A DNA stretch of 7,487 nucleotides from Clostridia bacterium (GTDB lineage: Bacteria > Bacillota_A > Clostridia > Christensenellales > UBA1242). A model generated the notes under the pieces. It saw only the letters and a list, made by a program, of their open reading frames with translations. It did not search any database and was not told where the DNA came from. Positions 5,881-7,487 of the stretch are shown here, in pieces; within the stretch, counting starts at the first letter, position 1, and every line of letters starts with the position of its first letter. A program made the translations under genes and the position numbers. The stretch covers positions 1-7,487 of the forward strand of contig JAFTUZ010000069.1 of the NCBI GenBank assembly GCA_017466005.1, read 5' to 3'.

Positions 5881-6925
5881 GATTATTAAAACTTTTAAAT
5901 TTAGTGGTAAAAAAGTATTTAGCATGTTGCTTATAATATTTATTATATTAATACCTATATTTGTTATTCCTGTTATAAAAAATATGCCCAACAATTTAGG
6001 ATATTTGCCTAATGGCGAAACTTCAAATTTTTTGGAACTGTGGAATGTTGATACTTTTGAAGGGGGAAGTGCTAGTAGAAGTGTTTTTTTAGAAAAAGTG
6101 GCAATAGATTTTGAAAATCAAAATAGAGGCGTTTATATAGTTATAAAAAACTTAACAAAAGCACAAGCAGAAGAGCAGTTAAAGCAGGGCGTAGAACCAG
6201 ATTTGGTAAGTTTTGGTGTTGGAGCGGGCGATTTATTTAAGCCATATTTAATAGATTTAAATGTTACTTATAATGTTAAAAGTACTGTGGCTGATGGCGG
6301 GAAAAGTGATGGTAAACAACTTGTTTTGCCTTGGTGCTTGGGTGGTTATGTGCTTTGCAGTAAAGAAGGAATTAATCAGCAAAGTTTAAATGTTACAGAT
6401 AATAATGTTTTAGGTTATGGAGAGGAAACTACTGTGCCATTAAAGGCGCTTAATAATGATAGTTATGATAAAAATATACTTTATGAAAAATGTTTAGACA
6501 AATATACTCAATACCAAGCATATCAAGATTTTTTACAAGATAAATTTAAAATATTATTAGGTACACAACGAGATTTTTATAGGTTACAAAATAGAATAAG
6601 TACAGGGGCTTTGGATTGTAACTTTCAATTTTTAGGTAATTATACAGATTTAATACAGTGGATAGGAGTGTTTAATAAAGAAACAGAACTTACCACAACT
6701 AAGGCTTTTATAGAGTATTTATTATCAGAAACTCAACAAAAAAAATTATATAAACTAGGTATGTTTTCTGCAACCAATGTTACCGTGTATGAAGATAACA
6801 AATATAGCGAATATTTTGAATTTGAAAGAGTAATTAAAGATGTAAGTAAAGTAGGAAATGCGTTTTTAACTGATATTGAAATAAAACAGGAACAGCAAAA
6901 TGTGTTTGCAAAATTATTTAGTTAG
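5879..6925 (+). CDS. Membrane-anchored extracellular solute-binding-protein-like protein
   Basis: This 348-residue protein has a basic N-terminus and one strong hydrophobic segment (about 14-34), then an extracytoplasmic domain. No lipobox Cys follows the segment, so it looks anchored by an uncleaved helix instead of lipid. The domain resembles the family 1 / SBP_bac_8 type ABC substrate-binding fold: FLELWNVDTFEGGSASR near the start (51-67), a VAIDFENQNRGVYIVIKN strand-helix pattern (74-91), PDLVSFGVG (107-115), LPWCLGGYVLCS (150-161), KILLGTQRDFYRLQNR (224-239) and a C-terminal FIEYLLSETQQKKLYKLGMF segment (277-296). It is somewhat short for the family (often 400 or more), and no permease or ATPase genes are adjacent. 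The ligand is unknown and may not be a transported solute. It lies 50 bp after uvrC, separated by a hairpin, and 7 bp before murB, so it probably shares a transcript with murB. The start is TTG. Confidence 0.7.
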   Translation: MIIKTFKFSGKKVFSMLLIIFIILIPIFVIPVIKNMPNNLGYLPNGETSNFLELWNVDTFEGGSASRSVFLEKVAIDFENQNRGVYIVIKNLTKAQAEEQLKQGVEPDLVSFGVGAGDLFKPYLIDLNVTYNVKSTVADGGKSDGKQLVLPWCLGGYVLCSKEGINQQSLNVTDNNVLGYGEETTVPLKALNNDSYDKNILYEKCLDKYTQYQAYQDFLQDKFKILLGTQRDFYRLQNRISTGALDCNFQFLGNYTDLIQWIGVFNKETELTTTKAFIEYLLSETQQKKLYKLGMFSATNVTVYEDNKYSEYFEFERVIKDVSKVGNAFLTDIEIKQEQQNVFAKLFS

Positions 6926-6929
6926 GTGA
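6924..6929 (+). promoter_or_regulatory. Ribosome binding site of murB, overlapping the preceding stop
   Basis: AGGTGA overlaps the TAG stop of the solute-binding-like gene and ends 3 nt before the ATG. It matches the 3' half of the AGGAGGTGAT consensus, so the short gap to the ATG is as expected. The arrangement implies co-transcription and likely translational coupling. Confidence 0.6.
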
Positions 6930-6932
6930 TAT

Positions 6933-7487
6933 ATGAGAAATTTTGATAAGCAACTTATAAAAAAATTTAAAACTAAATTAATTAAAAATGAAAATATGGC
7001 AAAACATACAACTTTTAAAATAGGTGGGAATGCAAAATATTTTATAAATGTAAGTAAAATCAGCGAAATATCATATATTCAAAATTTATGTCAAAAATAT
7101 AATATATCCTATTTTGTGTTGGGGGCAGGGTCTAATTTATTGGTTTTAGATGAAGGGTATGATGGTGTAATTATTTCAATGCAAAATTTTAATAAAATAA
7201 AAATATTAAAAAATAATTGCATACAAGTTGATGCTGGCGTAAAATTGGGTAATTTGGTGCAAAAATGTGCAAAAAATTGTTTAAGCGGTATAGAATGGGC
7301 TGTTGGCATACCTGGTAGTGTGGGCGGTGCAATAACTATGAATGCTGGGGCTTTTGATAATCAGATTTCTGATTATATTGAGTATATTACTGTACTTGAA
7401 AATGGTAGAAAAAAATTATTAAAGAAAGAAAATGTTTTTTTTGATTATCGTAAAAGTCTTTTTACAAATCAAAAAAAATATGTTATA
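6933..7487 (+). CDS. murB: UDP-N-acetylmuramate dehydrogenase (UDP-N-acetylenolpyruvoylglucosamine reductase), 3' truncated by the window
   Basis: MurB is a cytoplasmic FAD enzyme that reduces UDP-GlcNAc-enolpyruvate with NADPH to UDP-MurNAc, the second committed step of peptidoglycan precursor synthesis. The first 185 codons are present and the frame is open at the right edge; a full-length protein is about 300 residues. The FAD-binding domain shows HTTFKIGGNAKY (25-36), LGAGSNLLVLDEGYDG (63-78) and GIEWAVGIPGSVGGAITMNAG (119-139), all typical. YRKSLF (172-177) is the conserved Y-R-x-S region near the substrate site. The ATG is chosen for its position after AGGTGA, 7 bp beyond the preceding stop; the Met at residue 22 would fall too close to the FAD domain. 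In many clostridia murB lies near uvrC and is followed by rapZ, yvcK and whiA, which are expected to the right if that order holds here. Confidence 0.95.
   Translation, partial: MRNFDKQLIKKFKTKLIKNENMAKHTTFKIGGNAKYFINVSKISEISYIQNLCQKYNISYFVLGAGSNLLVLDEGYDGVIISMQNFNKIKILKNNCIQVDAGVKLGNLVQKCAKNCLSGIEWAVGIPGSVGGAITMNAGAFDNQISDYIEYITVLENGRKKLLKKENVFFDYRKSLFTNQKKYVI

Noticed and set aside
7109..7309. Minus-strand open frame in the murB region
   Set aside because: It is antisense to conserved MurB motifs, and I see no domain pattern in its product.
1..7487. CRISPR arrays, insertion sequences, tRNA/rRNA genes, attachment sites
   Set aside because: I scanned by eye for regularly spaced repeats, terminal inverted repeats with transposase motifs and tRNA-like cloverleaf ends, and saw none.

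Overview
The window is low-GC DNA (about 30% by eye). Strong GGAGG-type ribosome binding sites, short intergenic gaps and purine-rich coding strands point to a Firmicutes chromosome. The nearest fit is an uncultured, gut-type Clostridia lineage: a DUF5685-like protein lies downstream of trpS, and uvrC and murB lie close together as in clostridial uvrC-murB-rapZ-yvcK-whiA clusters. The standard genetic code reads through every gene. The lineage is inferred from gene content, not from a database search.

Layout, left to right. (1) The window opens inside a gene whose last ~60 residues look like the end of an MprF/UPF0104-type flippase. An AI-2E family membrane protein with a long charged tail follows 18 bp later, and the pair ends at a hairpin terminator (1679-1710). 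(2) trpS, for tryptophanyl-tRNA synthetase, has a short leader with no T-box. A DUF5685-like protein follows 9 bp later, probably in the same transcript. (3) A 76-residue membrane protein with a CCC motif and a Thr-rich tail lies on the minus strand, converging on the DUF5685-like gene with a 12-bp overlap. It is divergent from uvrC, and the shared upstream region (3845-3998) holds candidate promoters for both. (4) A plus-strand run of uvrC, a membrane-anchored solute-binding-protein-like gene and murB continues past the right edge. A perfect 10-bp inverted repeat with a U-tract sits exactly at the uvrC stop / next-start junction.

Most of the window is housekeeping: DNA repair, tRNA charging and peptidoglycan precursor synthesis. 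No mobile element, CRISPR array, tRNA or rRNA is visible, and no obvious new multi-gene system. The points most worth a second look are the two Asp-rich motifs in the DUF5685-like protein, which resemble the metal-diphosphate binding motifs of squalene/phytoene synthases; the terminator-like hairpin overlapping the start of the solute-binding-like gene; and the small CCC/Thr-tail membrane protein.
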